Positions 33,715 to 43,289 of a stretch of DNA of 64,000 bases are shown here, piece after piece; the first letter of the stretch is position 1; each line of letters opens with the position of its first letter. A program made the translations under genes and the position numbers. The notes below the pieces were generated by a model that worked only from the letters and a program-made list of their open reading frames with translations, made no database searches and was not told the origin of the DNA. The stretch comes from JAFAMB01 sp963775805 (GTDB lineage Bacteria; Verrucomicrobiota; Verrucomicrobiia; Chthoniobacterales; JAFAMB01): contig CAVZKG010000005.1 of NCBI GenBank assembly GCA_963775805.1, positions 1-64,000 of the forward strand. Direction: 5' to 3'.

Positions 33715-34719
33715 CTATGGCTTTCCAATCGGAGGCGCCATGAATTCGGGACCAACAGGGTCGGGTACGCACTCTTGCAGGATCCGGTCGACAGCTGCGT
33801 AGTCCTTTGCCGAAAGCTTCCAGCCGAAGGCCTCCTCGACTGAGTCGAGTTGAGCGATATTTCTCGCTCCCCAGAGGGCTGTCATCTTCTCCCCGCGATC
33901 GAGTATCCATCGGACAGCAAAAGCCAGAACGCTCTTCCCGTGTTCGGCCTGAGAATACTCTGCCAGGCGATCCACGGCCGTCAGATATTGCGCAAAGCGG
34001 GGTTCCAAAAATTTCGGATCCTTGAGCCGCAGGTCATCTCCCTCGAACTTGCGACCGGGAGTGATTTTGCCCGAAAGCAATCCGCGGCAAATCGCGCCGT
34101 ACGATAACACGATCAGGCCGTGCTCCAGGGCATGTGGGAGGACGTCCGCTTCGATCTGGCGTTCAAAGATATTGTACGGCGGCTGCGTGCTGTGTAAGGG
34201 AGCAACACTTCGCCATTGTTCCATCTGCTCCGGCGAGAAGTTACTGACGCCCAACGCCAGAATCTTTCCCTGGCGTTGAAGGTCGGCCAACGCCTTTGCC
34301 GTCTCTTCGATTGGCACGGACGTATCCGGCCAATGAATCTGGTATATGTCAATGTGGTCGGTTTGTAGACGCCGCAACGACTCCTCGATCTCAACGTTGA
34401 TTCGCTTGGGGGAGGAGTTGCGAAAGACTTTTCCGTCAACCCATTCCAATCCAACCTTTGTTGCGATTACCGCTTTCTCGCGCCGGCCATCTCCCGCCAA
34501 AGCTTTGCCGACTACCTCCTCAGAATGGCCAAACCCATAGACGGGCGCGGTGTCGACGAGGTTAATCCCAACATCGATCGCGTGCTGAATTGTTTTGATT
34601 GATTCGGTATCGTCGCTTCCGCCCCACATCCAGCCGCCAATAGCCCAGGTACCCAAGCCGACTCGGGAGATCGGTTTCGAGAGCGTGTCGCAGGTGATTG
34701 TTTCTGTGATCATAGTCAA
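33715..34719 (-). CDS. Aldo/keto reductase
   Basis: 334 aa TIM-barrel oxidoreductase. The catalytic tetrad is complete: Asp56 (NLVDTAPVYG), Tyr61, Lys88 (VIATKVG) and His129 (YQIHWPD). The C-terminal half binds NADPH (LAFAVRWILDRGEKMTALWGARNIAQLDSVEEAFGW). It may reduce or oxidise a sugar or aldehyde; its place next to the rhamnose cluster suggests a sugar-related role but this is not shown. Start could be Met1 or Met3. Confidence 0.92.
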   Translation of the reverse strand: MTMITETITCDTLSKPISRVGLGTWAIGGWMWGGSDDTESIKTIQHAIDVGINLVDTAPVYGFGHSEEVVGKALAGDGRREKAVIATKVGLEWVDGKVFRNSSPKRINVEIEESLRRLQTDHIDIYQIHWPDTSVPIEETAKALADLQRQGKILALGVSNFSPEQMEQWRSVAPLHSTQPPYNIFERQIEADVLPHALEHGLIVLSYGAICRGLLSGKITPGRKFEGDDLRLKDPKFLEPRFAQYLTAVDRLAEYSQAEHGKSVLAFAVRWILDRGEKMTALWGARNIAQLDSVEEAFGWKLSAKDYAAVDRILQECVPDPVGPEFMAPPIGKP

Positions 34720-34866
34720 TGAGTGAAAATCGGATCGGGAAGCCCCGTTGACCCTTTTTTTGCCCAGAGAGCATTTGCTCAGAATTAAGTCTCAGTCAAC
34801 GATGGAGAGTTCTGAATGTAGAAACAATCTCTTCGTCCGCAGATAGACCGGTACTCATAAGATGTC

Positions 34867-34885
34867 TCGGTAACGTTCGAACCGA
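34867..34885. promoter_or_regulatory. Candidate operator upstream of GntR gene
   Basis: TCGGT-N9-ACCGA inverted arms (34867-34871 / 34881-34885) around AACGTTCGA, 86 bp upstream of the GntR ATG. It could be an autoregulatory site. I do not find a good second copy in the 114-bp divergent region 37085-37198 of the rhamnose genes. Confidence 0.3.
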
Positions 34886-34970
34886 AAATATTCCAGTGAT
34901 AATAGAATTCATTCTTTACGTTGCCCGAGATAACTGGAATTCTAGGTTGTTACCCGACAACACAAGGACT

Positions 34971-35735
34971 ATGGCCGCGTCCACTGCTGAATCAACTCTA
35001 CTGCGCCGAAAACTGAATCGGTCAAACGGCATTCCGCTGCATCTTCAAATTGAGCGCATGCTCCGAAAGTTAATATCTTCTCCGCCGTATTCATCCGGTG
35101 CGCTTCTTCCGGATGAGCTGACGTTGGCGGAAAAGTTAGGAGTTAGTCGTGGTACGGTGCGCAACAGTATATTGAATCTGGTTAACCAAGGCCTGCTGGT
35201 GCGTCGGAAAGGAGTTGGAACCAAGGTTGTGCAATCCGGGCTGGTGGCATGGGCTAGCCTGACAGGAGAAATGCGGCGCAAAGGAATCGAGATCCAGTCG
35301 TTTCTTCTTGAAGTTTCAGAAAGACGGGCAAGCTCAAAAGTGGCGGCTGCCCTGAAGATACCAGAGGGATCCATTGTTAAATGTCTTGAACAGGTCAGGG
35401 GATGGGACAATCGACCGGTTCTGCAGTCCGTCTCCTGGTTTCATCCCCGGCTTAAGTTAACCGGCTCGGAAGATTTTAGTCAGCCGCTCTACCAGGTAAT
35501 CAGGCAAAAGACAGGGACTACGCCGGTTCATGCGTTGGAGGAGTTTCGCGCTATCTCTGCGAACGGGGTGCTTGCGCGGCGTCTTCGGATCAACAAAGGC
35601 GATCCACTTTTGCTCCGTATTCGAACAACTGTCGATCTAAACGACCTGCCAATCGACTATGCCGAGATTCATTATCAGACCGGCGTGATTTCGTTAACAC
35701 TCGATTCCAGGTGGCGACCTGTCGATCAGGCGTAG
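34971..35735 (+). CDS. GntR-family regulator with UTRA domain
   Basis: 254 aa from the ATG at 34971, with AAGGA just upstream; the frame opens at 34896. The N-terminal winged HTH is clear (IPLHLQIERMLRKLISSPPYSSGALLPDELTLAEKLGVSRGTVRNSILNLVNQGLLVRRKGVGTKV), followed by a UTRA ligand domain (YQVIRQKTGTTPVHALEEFRAISANGVLARRLRINKGDPLLLRIRTT). HutC-type regulators of this sort respond to sugars or sugar phosphates. Convergent with the rhamnose isomerase gene; the rhamnose cluster is the likely target. Confidence 0.88.
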   Translation: MAASTAESTLLRRKLNRSNGIPLHLQIERMLRKLISSPPYSSGALLPDELTLAEKLGVSRGTVRNSILNLVNQGLLVRRKGVGTKVVQSGLVAWASLTGEMRRKGIEIQSFLLEVSERRASSKVAAALKIPEGSIVKCLEQVRGWDNRPVLQSVSWFHPRLKLTGSEDFSQPLYQVIRQKTGTTPVHALEEFRAISANGVLARRLRINKGDPLLLRIRTTVDLNDLPIDYAEIHYQTGVISLTLDSRWRPVDQA

Positions 35736-37084
35736 GAACCGGAGGCAGTCATTCCTAATTTTTCGCGACGCGTCTTGCGTTCGGATGCGACACGATTTTC
35801 GTATCCGCTCGTTCGAAAGGCAGCCAGCGGATCAAGCGGCAAATTTCTTTCCTTTCTCCATTCGAGAATTAACGGCTGAATATCTGCGAAAAACGCTTTG
35901 CGAACGCATTCTTCGGCATCAATCTGTTCGTTTCGCTCCTGGTGCCGCGCCAGTTTCTCGTGATCAACCGCGGCTGCTTTCGCATACAACTCCTGGGCGA
36001 TAACTGCGGTCTGAATCATTGCTTCAATCTTCGGTTTATCGATGTGCGACTGGTCGATCATGTAGGGGATCTTCTGTTCGCGGCCGGTCTCCCACCCGAA
36101 GTAATGGATTTCATGGAATATCCGGAATGCCTGATACGGATCGATCGAAGCGAACGTAAGATCATCGTCAGCGTAGCGGCGGTCGTTGAAATGAAATCCA
36201 CCGAGCATTTCAGTGTCCAGTAGCCATGCGACAATCTGCTCGATGTTCTGCGATAAATAGTGATGGCCGGTATCGACCAGAACCTTGGCTTTTGGTCCAA
36301 CCTCCTTTGCCAGGACGTAGGACATTCCCCAATCTGCGAGATCGGTATGATAAAAAGCCGGTTCAAACGGCTTATACTCCAGGAGTATCTGCTGTTCTGA
36401 ATTTAATGATTCGTGCAATGGACGGAGCGTTTCCGCCAATATCCGCTTACGCCACCGGATATTCGATTGGCCCGGGTAATTCGAGCCGTCCGCGAGCCAG
36501 ATTGAAACCAGTTTGCTCCCGGTTTGTTTTGCGAGCTCTCCGCTTTCAAGGAGATGTTTGACCGCTTCGCCGCGAATCTCAGGGTCGCGGTTGCACAGAG
36601 AACCATATTTATAGATCTGATCCTGAAACAGGTTCGGATTAATTGCTCCGATCTGGACCCCGTAAGTCCTGGCTAGCTTTACTATATCGGACGCCGATTG
36701 ACCGGGTTTGAAGTCCCAGAGGACATGCAGCGCCACCGTTGGGCAAAACCCGGTGAAAGCATGGACTTGTCCCGCGTCGGCCAGTTTGTCGCTAATATCG
36801 ATGGCGGCCGCGTCCTGAAGAAACTTGCCGAAACGAGTGCCGGTATCGGCAAAACCCCAGCTGGGTGTCTCGATCTCAAAATGATCGAGGGCTGCACGGA
36901 TTCTTCGAGCTTGTGAATCGTTCATCGGGAAGGGGGGATGGATCGCTAAATCGTCGTAGGAGAATCGTTTGATGTCCACAAGGCTTTTTTCGAATTTTTT
37001 GTCTAGACATACCAAATTACCGGCCCATGATCTTGCCTTGGGTGTGGGCTCGACCAGAACCTCCTCAGAAGCCCTCGTTTGCAT
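35726..37084 (-). CDS. rhaI: L-rhamnose isomerase
   Basis: 452 aa TIM-barrel isomerase of the Pseudomonas/rhizobial L-rhamnose isomerase type. It converts L-rhamnose to L-rhamnulose using two divalent metals. Probable metal-ligand motifs are EYKPFEPAFYH, VDTGHHYLSQN and GGFHFNDRRYADDDL; FTGFCPTVALHVLWDFKP and the early DIKRFSYDDLAIHPP are typical of this subgroup. It diverges from the ABC importer genes with a 114-bp shared promoter region and overlaps the 3' end of the GntR gene by 10 bp. Confidence 0.9.
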   Translation of the reverse strand: MQTRASEEVLVEPTPKARSWAGNLVCLDKKFEKSLVDIKRFSYDDLAIHPPFPMNDSQARRIRAALDHFEIETPSWGFADTGTRFGKFLQDAAAIDISDKLADAGQVHAFTGFCPTVALHVLWDFKPGQSASDIVKLARTYGVQIGAINPNLFQDQIYKYGSLCNRDPEIRGEAVKHLLESGELAKQTGSKLVSIWLADGSNYPGQSNIRWRKRILAETLRPLHESLNSEQQILLEYKPFEPAFYHTDLADWGMSYVLAKEVGPKAKVLVDTGHHYLSQNIEQIVAWLLDTEMLGGFHFNDRRYADDDLTFASIDPYQAFRIFHEIHYFGWETGREQKIPYMIDQSHIDKPKIEAMIQTAVIAQELYAKAAAVDHEKLARHQERNEQIDAEECVRKAFFADIQPLILEWRKERNLPLDPLAAFRTSGYENRVASERKTRREKLGMTASGSYA

Positions 37085-37198
37085 TCTATGCCACTGAATT
37101 TTCTTCGAGGGACGTTAGAGCGATTGGATAGTGCGAAGACCGCTGAGCAACCGTACAGTCCAGCCACAGCCGATGCGGCCCCAGGAGACCCTTGACCC

Positions 37199-38698
37199 AT
37201 GCTCGCCCCATCCATGGAGTTGGTGGATATCCACAAATCGTTTGGGAGCACCCGAGTGCTCGACGGCGTCCATCTCGCTTTGCTGCCGGGTGAGGTGCAT
37301 TCCCTGATGGGGGAGAACGGCGCCGGTAAAAGTACACTGGTAAAGATTATGGCCGGATTACATGCCCCGGACCACGGCATGCTCAAAGTCGGCGGGCAAG
37401 AGGTCGTTTTTCGTTCCACTGCCCAGGCGCAACGGGCCGGCGTGTCTGTGATCTATCAGGAGCCGACTCTGTTTCGCGATCTTTCAATAGCCGAAAATGT
37501 CTTTATGCATCGGCAGCCGAAAAGAGCTTTTGGATGGATTGACTATCCCGCGATGCACCGGTCGGTCGGTGATCATTTGGAAGAACTCGGGGTCTCGCTT
37601 CGACCCGGGGATCCGGTATTGGGATTGAGCATCGCGGATCAGCAGATCGTCGAAATAGTCAAAGCGCTTACATTTGAGGCAAAAGTTCTGATCATGGATG
37701 AGCCGACGGCTGCTCTTTCTCGCGAGGAGGTAAATCGTCTTTTCCAGGTCGTGGAACGATTGCGAAACAAAGGTGTCGCTCTTCTGTTTATCTCACACCG
37801 ACTCGACGAAGTGTTCACCATCTCGCAGCGGATTACGGTGATGCGTGATGGGAAAGTCATCGGATCCGGAATCGCTCCGGAGTGGACCACAGACGAAGTC
37901 ATTCGCAAAATGGTCGGCCGATCGCTTGACGCGCTTTATCCGAAGGAAACGGCGGAGATCGGCGGTGCAATTTTGCGGGTGCGTGATCTGAGTCGAGCAG
38001 GGGTGTTTAAGGGGATCAGTTTCGATGTGTGCCAGGGGGAGATTGTTGCTCTCGCAGGCTTGGTCGGTGCGGGCCGCAGCGAGGTGGCGCGCGCGATTTT
38101 TGGAATTGATCCGTTGGACAGCGGGGAAGTGAAGTTAGGCGGGACAGTGCTCGCGAATCATAATCCCCAGATGGCGATCAAGGCAGGAATCGGATTTGTG
38201 CCCGAAGACAGGCAGCAACAGGGTTTGGTGATGGAAATGTCCACAAAACGCAATGCGACGCTGACGGTTTTGCGTCAGTTGAGTCGATTCGGACTGGTAT
38301 CCGGGCGCAAAGAGCGGGAAATCGCTTCGACTTGGACGGAGCGCATGCAGCTAAAGGGCCACATCGATGAGCCGGTGAACGTGCTCTCGGGAGGCAATCA
38401 GCAGAAAGTGGTATTGGCGAAATGGCTCGCAACGGGACCGAGGCTATTGATTGTTGACGAACCTACCCGCGGCGTTGACGTGGGTGCCAAGTCAGAAGTG
38501 CACCGAACATTAAGCCGGCTTGCAAAAGAAGGAATGGCGATTCTTATGATTTCCAGCGATCTGCCCGAAGTCATAGGAATGGCTGATCGCGTGCTTGTGA
38601 TGCACGAAGGCAAGCTCACAGCGGAATTGCCGCGCTCAGCATCTAATGAAGAAGGCATCATGTTTGCCGCCACTGGTCAAACAGGGTCAAAAGACTAA
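37199..38698 (+). CDS. rhaT: Sugar ABC transporter ATP-binding protein (rhamnose importer)
   Basis: 499 aa with two fused ABC domains, as in carbohydrate (CUT2) importers. First domain: Walker A GENGAGKST, Q-loop, degenerate signature LSIADQQ, Walker B VLIMDEPTA. Second domain: divergent Walker A (GLVGAGRSE), intact signature LSGGNQQK, and LLIVDEPTRGVDVGAKSE. It powers two permeases encoded just downstream. AGGAG lies 10 nt before the chosen ATG. The assignment to rhamnose comes from the cluster; symbol follows the rhizobial RhaSTPQ naming. Confidence 0.9.
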   Translation: MLAPSMELVDIHKSFGSTRVLDGVHLALLPGEVHSLMGENGAGKSTLVKIMAGLHAPDHGMLKVGGQEVVFRSTAQAQRAGVSVIYQEPTLFRDLSIAENVFMHRQPKRAFGWIDYPAMHRSVGDHLEELGVSLRPGDPVLGLSIADQQIVEIVKALTFEAKVLIMDEPTAALSREEVNRLFQVVERLRNKGVALLFISHRLDEVFTISQRITVMRDGKVIGSGIAPEWTTDEVIRKMVGRSLDALYPKETAEIGGAILRVRDLSRAGVFKGISFDVCQGEIVALAGLVGAGRSEVARAIFGIDPLDSGEVKLGGTVLANHNPQMAIKAGIGFVPEDRQQQGLVMEMSTKRNATLTVLRQLSRFGLVSGRKEREIASTWTERMQLKGHIDEPVNVLSGGNQQKVVLAKWLATGPRLLIVDEPTRGVDVGAKSEVHRTLSRLAKEGMAILMISSDLPEVIGMADRVLVMHEGKLTAELPRSASNEEGIMFAATGQTGSKD

Positions 38699-39752
38699 CA
38701 GCAAAAGAGTCGGCAGTTGCCGAAAACCGGGCGTGAACTTTGCATCGAAAGGCGTTGAACAACGCAATGATTGGCTTCGTAGCCTGCTGCGAAGCCGACA
38801 GGCGAGCTTGATCCTGTTGATCGTTTTCCTAGCCGTCGGAACCGACCTGCTCAATCCGCGATTCTTAAGCGGACAGAGTCTTAAGGATCTGATGTTGAAC
38901 GTTTCGATCATCGCGCTGCTAGTGCTAGGCCAGACAGTCATCATTCTGATGCGGCAGATCGATCTTTCGATCAGCTCAATTGTCGGGATCACCGCTTTCC
39001 TATCCGGAACGCTCTACGTGAATCACCCTGGAATCCCGAATATCGCGGTTATCCTGATATCGGTTGCGACCGGTCTTGCATTAGGCGCGGTCAATGCCGC
39101 TTTAGTCGCGTGGGGAAAGATACCTGCATTGATAACCACTCTCGGTACGCTCTATATATTCCGCGGAGCGGATTATGCATGGGTGCATGGGCGCCAAGTC
39201 AATGCAGTCAATATTCCCGCCTCGTTTCTTGCGATTGGAACTGCTACCTTCCTGGGTATTCCGGTCCTGACCTGGGTTGTACTGGCTCTGTTGCTTCTTT
39301 TCTCGGTGGGATTGCGCCAATACAGGACGGGACGGGAATTCTATGCAATTGGGAGCAATCCCGGCGCTGCAATTCTTGCCGGGATCAATGTCAACCGGCA
39401 GATAGCAATCGGTTTTTTGATTTCCGGAGGCATCGCTGGCTTGGCCGGTGCGCTCTGGCTCGCCCGGTTCGGTACCGTGGACGCAACGGCAGCCGAAGGG
39501 ATCGAATTAACAGTTATCACTTCAACCGTCGTCGGAGGGGTGGCCATTACAGGCGGCATCGGAACTGTGGTTGGGGCCGTTCTGGGAGCCCTTTTGCTGA
39601 GTGTTTTCAGCAGCACACTCGTTTTTTTGCGCGTTCCATCATTCTGGCAACAGGCATTTCAGGGAGCGATGCTGTTACTCGCGATTGCCGTCGACGCATT
39701 CCTGGCTCACCGCCATGCGCTTCGGTCACGTGTTAGATGGAGTCACGTATGA
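38646..39752 (+). CDS. rhaP: Sugar ABC transporter permease 1
   Basis: CUT2-family permease with about eight to ten helices (SLILLIVFLAVGTDLLNPRFLSG, LLVLGQTVIILMRQIDLSISSIVGITAFLSG, TSTVVGGVAITGGIGTVVGAVLGALLLSVFSSTL). The frame opens at the ATG at 38646, inside the upstream ATPase gene. A GTG at 38733 is an alternative start that avoids most of the overlap and a basic extra tail. It should pair with the second permease to form the membrane channel of the rhamnose importer. Confidence 0.88.
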   Translation: MKKASCLPPLVKQGQKTNSKRVGSCRKPGVNFASKGVEQRNDWLRSLLRSRQASLILLIVFLAVGTDLLNPRFLSGQSLKDLMLNVSIIALLVLGQTVIILMRQIDLSISSIVGITAFLSGTLYVNHPGIPNIAVILISVATGLALGAVNAALVAWGKIPALITTLGTLYIFRGADYAWVHGRQVNAVNIPASFLAIGTATFLGIPVLTWVVLALLLLFSVGLRQYRTGREFYAIGSNPGAAILAGINVNRQIAIGFLISGGIAGLAGALWLARFGTVDATAAEGIELTVITSTVVGGVAITGGIGTVVGAVLGALLLSVFSSTLVFLRVPSFWQQAFQGAMLLLAIAVDAFLAHRHALRSRVRWSHV

Positions 39753-40753
39753 GCGAAGCGCAATCGGCGACGCGACGGCTTGCACGACGGATTCGCTGGG
39801 AATCAATTCTCGCGATTCTCTTTTTGGTCGCGATCTTTGCAGGCGGCTTAGTTAACAAAGACTTTCTGACACCGGACAACTGGACAAATCTGCTCGCTAA
39901 CTTCGTCGAAATAGCGCTCATGGCTTTGCCGCTCAGCTTGATCGTCATATCGGGCGAGATTGATCTTTCCGTCGCCTCGGTCCTTGGGCTTTCCAGTTGC
40001 CTGCTGGGTCTTCTTTGGGACGCAAAATGCCCGATACCGATTGCGATTGGACTCTGCCTGTTAGTGGGAGCTTTGTGCGGGGCTCTGAACGGCTTTCTCA
40101 TTGTTCGGTTTCGGTTGCCTTCCCTGGCTGTGACTATTGGAACGCTCGCGTTGTTTCGTGGTTTTGCTTTTATACTGCTCGGTGATCAGGCTGTGGCGGA
40201 TTTCCCCCAAGACTACACAGCTTTCGCGCTCGGCGTGATCCCCGGTACGTTTATTCCGGAGCCATTCGCTCTGTTCATCGCCCTGTCACTCGTTTTCTGG
40301 GTTGTCCTTCATCACTCGACGATCGGTCGCAGTCTTTATTCGATAGGAGGAAATCAGACCGCTGCTTTGTTTTCCGGCATTCGATTGCACAGGTTGAAGG
40401 TGTTATTGTTCATTTGCTCCGGCGCAATTAGCGCACTTGCCGGCATTATCTATACGTTCCGGTTTTCCAGCTCCCGAGCGGACAACGGCACAGGTTTTGA
40501 GCTCAGTGCAATTGCCGCGGTTTTTCTAGGAGGCATTTCGGTTCAAGGCGGAAGCGGATCGATTACGGGAGTGGTTTTGTCGCTTCTGCTTATAGGCGTT
40601 ATCAACAATGTGCTAACGTTGGCAGACGTCTCGAACGAGATTTTAAGAATCGTGACCGGTTCCCTCCTGATTGCGAGTGTCCTTGTCCCAAATCTCATTG
40701 CCTCTGCGCGTGAGAGATGGAAATTAATTCGACGAACAGTACTAACCCCCTAG
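39749..40753 (+). CDS. rhaQ: Sugar ABC transporter permease 2
   Basis: CUT2-family permease of 334 aa (ATG at 39749, overlapping the previous stop by 4 bp; an ATG at 39737 is also in frame). It has the same helix pattern as its neighbour, with the conserved LPLSLIVISGEIDLSVASVLGLSSCLLG and GFELSAIAAVFLGGISVQGGSGSITGVVLSLLLIGVINN. Likely second subunit of the heterodimeric rhamnose channel. Confidence 0.88.
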   Translation: MSEAQSATRRLARRIRWESILAILFLVAIFAGGLVNKDFLTPDNWTNLLANFVEIALMALPLSLIVISGEIDLSVASVLGLSSCLLGLLWDAKCPIPIAIGLCLLVGALCGALNGFLIVRFRLPSLAVTIGTLALFRGFAFILLGDQAVADFPQDYTAFALGVIPGTFIPEPFALFIALSLVFWVVLHHSTIGRSLYSIGGNQTAALFSGIRLHRLKVLLFICSGAISALAGIIYTFRFSSSRADNGTGFELSAIAAVFLGGISVQGGSGSITGVVLSLLLIGVINNVLTLADVSNEILRIVTGSLLIASVLVPNLIASARERWKLIRRTVLTP

Positions 40754-40764
40754 TGCAGCCTAAA

Positions 40765-41769
40765 ATGAAAACGCCATCCATTATTCAAATCGCAGTTTGT
40801 TCACTATCACTGTTTACAGTGGCAACCCATGCCCAAGACAAGCCAATTAAACAGGGTCTCAAACTCGCATTTGTCCCGAAAAATATTAATAACCCGTACA
40901 ATGTTATTGAGACGAGTGGTTCGATTGCTGCCTGCAAAGAGATGGGAGCCGATGGCAAAGTCGTTGGGCCCTCCGATCCGTCCGCTTCCTCGCAGGTTTC
41001 CTACATTAATACCCTGATCACTCAGCGCGAAAATGCCATCGTGCTCGCTGCGAACGATCCGAACGCGTTGATCCCGTACCTCAAACGCGCGATGGCGCAA
41101 AAGATCTGTGTGGTGACGATGGATTCGGATACGGCGCCCGCAGGGAGAACGATCTTTGTCAACCAGGCGACGAGCGAGGGGATTGGCCGCGGGCAAATCC
41201 AGATGCTGGCAAAAGAGATCAATAGCCAGGGTGAAATCGCAATTTTATCCGCGACCCCGAATGCAACGAACCAGAATACGTGGATCAAATACATGCAGGA
41301 TGAGTTGACCAAACCTGAGTACTCCGGGATGAAGCTGGTTAAAATTGCCTATGGAAACGACGAGGATCAGAAATCGTTTACGGAAACCCAGGGGCTTTTA
41401 CAGGCGTATCCTGATCTGAAAGGGATAATCAGTCCGACAACGGTTGGTATCGCGGCGGCCGCCCGTTATCTTTCGACAAGTCCATACAAAGGCAAGGTCG
41501 CGCTAGTCGGATTGGGTACGCCCAATCAGATGCGCGAGTTCGTAAAGGATGAGACGGTGAAAGAATTTGCACTCTGGAGTCCAGCGGATCTCGGCTATCT
41601 CGCTGCTTATGCGGCGGCACAACTTGCATCCGGCAACATCGAGGGAAAAGAGGGCGAAACATTTGCTGCTGGGAAGCTCGGATCTCGAACGATTGGCAAG
41701 GACGGTATTGTAATACTTGGTCCGCCCACCGTTTTCAACGCCGAGAATATCGACCAGTTTAATTTTTGA
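40765..41769 (+). CDS. rhaS: Periplasmic sugar-binding protein of the rhamnose importer
   Basis: 334 aa from the ATG at 40765, where a signal peptide starts (IIQIAVCSLSLFTVATHAQ). It is a periplasmic binding protein type 1 fold (LKLAFVPKNINNPYNVIETSG, NAIVLAANDPNALIPYLKRAMAQKICVVTMDSDTAP, GEIAILSATPNATNQNTWIKYMQ). It captures the sugar for the ABC importer encoded just upstream and is the usual last gene of the transporter set. Ligand assignment is by context. Confidence 0.9.
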   Translation: MKTPSIIQIAVCSLSLFTVATHAQDKPIKQGLKLAFVPKNINNPYNVIETSGSIAACKEMGADGKVVGPSDPSASSQVSYINTLITQRENAIVLAANDPNALIPYLKRAMAQKICVVTMDSDTAPAGRTIFVNQATSEGIGRGQIQMLAKEINSQGEIAILSATPNATNQNTWIKYMQDELTKPEYSGMKLVKIAYGNDEDQKSFTETQGLLQAYPDLKGIISPTTVGIAAAARYLSTSPYKGKVALVGLGTPNQMREFVKDETVKEFALWSPADLGYLAAYAAAQLASGNIEGKEGETFAAGKLGSRTIGKDGIVILGPPTVFNAENIDQFNF

Positions 41770-41842
41770 GCGGGCCTGTGCTGAAAGTGTACGAAACCAG
41801 AGCAGCCATGCGAGCTCCGCGTAGACGCTGGTAAACCGTAAA

Positions 41843-43288
41843 ATGTCAACAACCTCACGAAATATGAGCCCGCTTCATGTGGGTTTGTTCGGTGTTGGTC
41901 TAGACGCCTACTGGCCTCAATTCCCCGGGTTGGAGCAGCGTTTGAGCGGTTACGTTGATCGGGTCGCCGAAAGATTGAAACGCCCGGCTGTCCAGGTTGT
42001 AAACTTAGGATTGATTGACAACCCGGCCAAAGCCGAGCAAGCGGGGCATGAATTCCGTAGGACGGATGTCGACCTCATTTTCCTCTACGTGACGACCTAC
42101 GCCTTGTCGGCAACGGTTTTGCCCGTCGTTCGACGGGCAAAAGTGCCTGTCGTCATTTTGAATCTGCAACCCGCGGCAGCGATCGACTACGAGGCTTTCA
42201 ACCGCATGCATAATCGCACAGCAATGACCGGTGAATGGCTCGCCTACTGTGCGGCGTGTTCCACGCCCGAGATCGCAAATGTCTTCAGCCGGACCGGGGT
42301 CGAGTTTCACCAAGTCACCGGAATGCTGGAAGGTGACCCGGATTGCTGGCACGAGATTGATGAATGGGTCGAGGCGGCGCGAGTAGCGAGCCTAATGGAA
42401 CAGAATCGCCTTGGTCTCATGGGGCATTATTATGGTGGGATGCTGGATATCTACACAGATGTAACCCAGCAGTGCGCATGGTTCGGCGGGCACGTCGAAA
42501 TTTTGGAAGTCGATGAACTCGCCGCTCTGCGTCGATCTGTCAGCGTTTCAGAAATCAGTGATCGCGTCGCGCATTTCCGCGAGATTTTCGACGTGCAGCC
42601 GGATTGTTCCGAGTCAGAACTGCAGCGTGCCGCAGCGACTTCGGTAGCCCTCGATCGAATCGTAGAAGAGCACCGGCTCGGTTCGTTTGCATACTACTAT
42701 CTTGGATCAGGGAACCTTGAGAACGAGGAGACAATCAGCTCGATCATACTCGGTAACTCGCTTCTGACGGCCCGAGGCATTCCGGCGGCCGGTGAAATGG
42801 AAATCAAGAATGTCCAGGCGATGAAGATAATGGATAGCTTTGGCGCAGGTGGATCATTTACCGAGTTCTACGCGATCGATTACAACGCGGATATTGTTTT
42901 AATGGGGCACGATGGGCCGGGCCATATCGCTATTGCGGAAGGGAAGACAAAGGTGCGTCCTCTCGACGTCTTTCACGGCAAAGTTGGCAAAGGTTTATCC
43001 GTGGAGATGTCCATCCGGCATGGGCCTGTGACGTTGCTTTCCGTGGCTGAGACGGGCGACCGGAAGTTGAAGTTCCTGGTCGCAGAAGGTGATTCTGTGC
43101 CCGGACCGATCCTGGAAATCGGGAATACGAACAGCCGCTACCGATTTTCAATCGGTGCTCGTCGCTTTGTGACGGATTGGAACGCAAACGGCCCGGCGCA
43201 CCATTGTGCAATCGGAGTTGGCCATATCGCCGGAAAGTTAAGAAAATTGGCTGCAGTGCTTGGAATGGAAATGACGCAGGTGTGTTGA
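41843..43288 (+). CDS. L-arabinose/L-fucose isomerase-family protein
   Basis: 481 aa. It has the fold of the AraA/FucI family: N-terminal Rossmann-like domain (HVGLFGVGLDAYWPQFPGLEQRL, DLIFLYVTTYALSATVLPVVRRAKVPVVILNLQP), a middle domain (LGLMGHYYGGMLDIYTDVTQQCAWFGGHVEIL), and a metal/substrate C-terminal domain (FYAIDYNADIVLMGHDGPGHIAIAEGK, HHCAIGVGHIAGKLRKLAAVLGME). A second isomerase inside a rhamnose cluster that already has one is unexpected. It may isomerise L-fucose, L-arabinose or a related sugar, or be redundant. It is 1 nt from the mutarotase gene. Confidence 0.85.
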   Translation: MSTTSRNMSPLHVGLFGVGLDAYWPQFPGLEQRLSGYVDRVAERLKRPAVQVVNLGLIDNPAKAEQAGHEFRRTDVDLIFLYVTTYALSATVLPVVRRAKVPVVILNLQPAAAIDYEAFNRMHNRTAMTGEWLAYCAACSTPEIANVFSRTGVEFHQVTGMLEGDPDCWHEIDEWVEAARVASLMEQNRLGLMGHYYGGMLDIYTDVTQQCAWFGGHVEILEVDELAALRRSVSVSEISDRVAHFREIFDVQPDCSESELQRAAATSVALDRIVEEHRLGSFAYYYLGSGNLENEETISSIILGNSLLTARGIPAAGEMEIKNVQAMKIMDSFGAGGSFTEFYAIDYNADIVLMGHDGPGHIAIAEGKTKVRPLDVFHGKVGKGLSVEMSIRHGPVTLLSVAETGDRKLKFLVAEGDSVPGPILEIGNTNSRYRFSIGARRFVTDWNANGPAHHCAIGVGHIAGKLRKLAAVLGMEMTQVC

Positions 43289-43289
43289 C

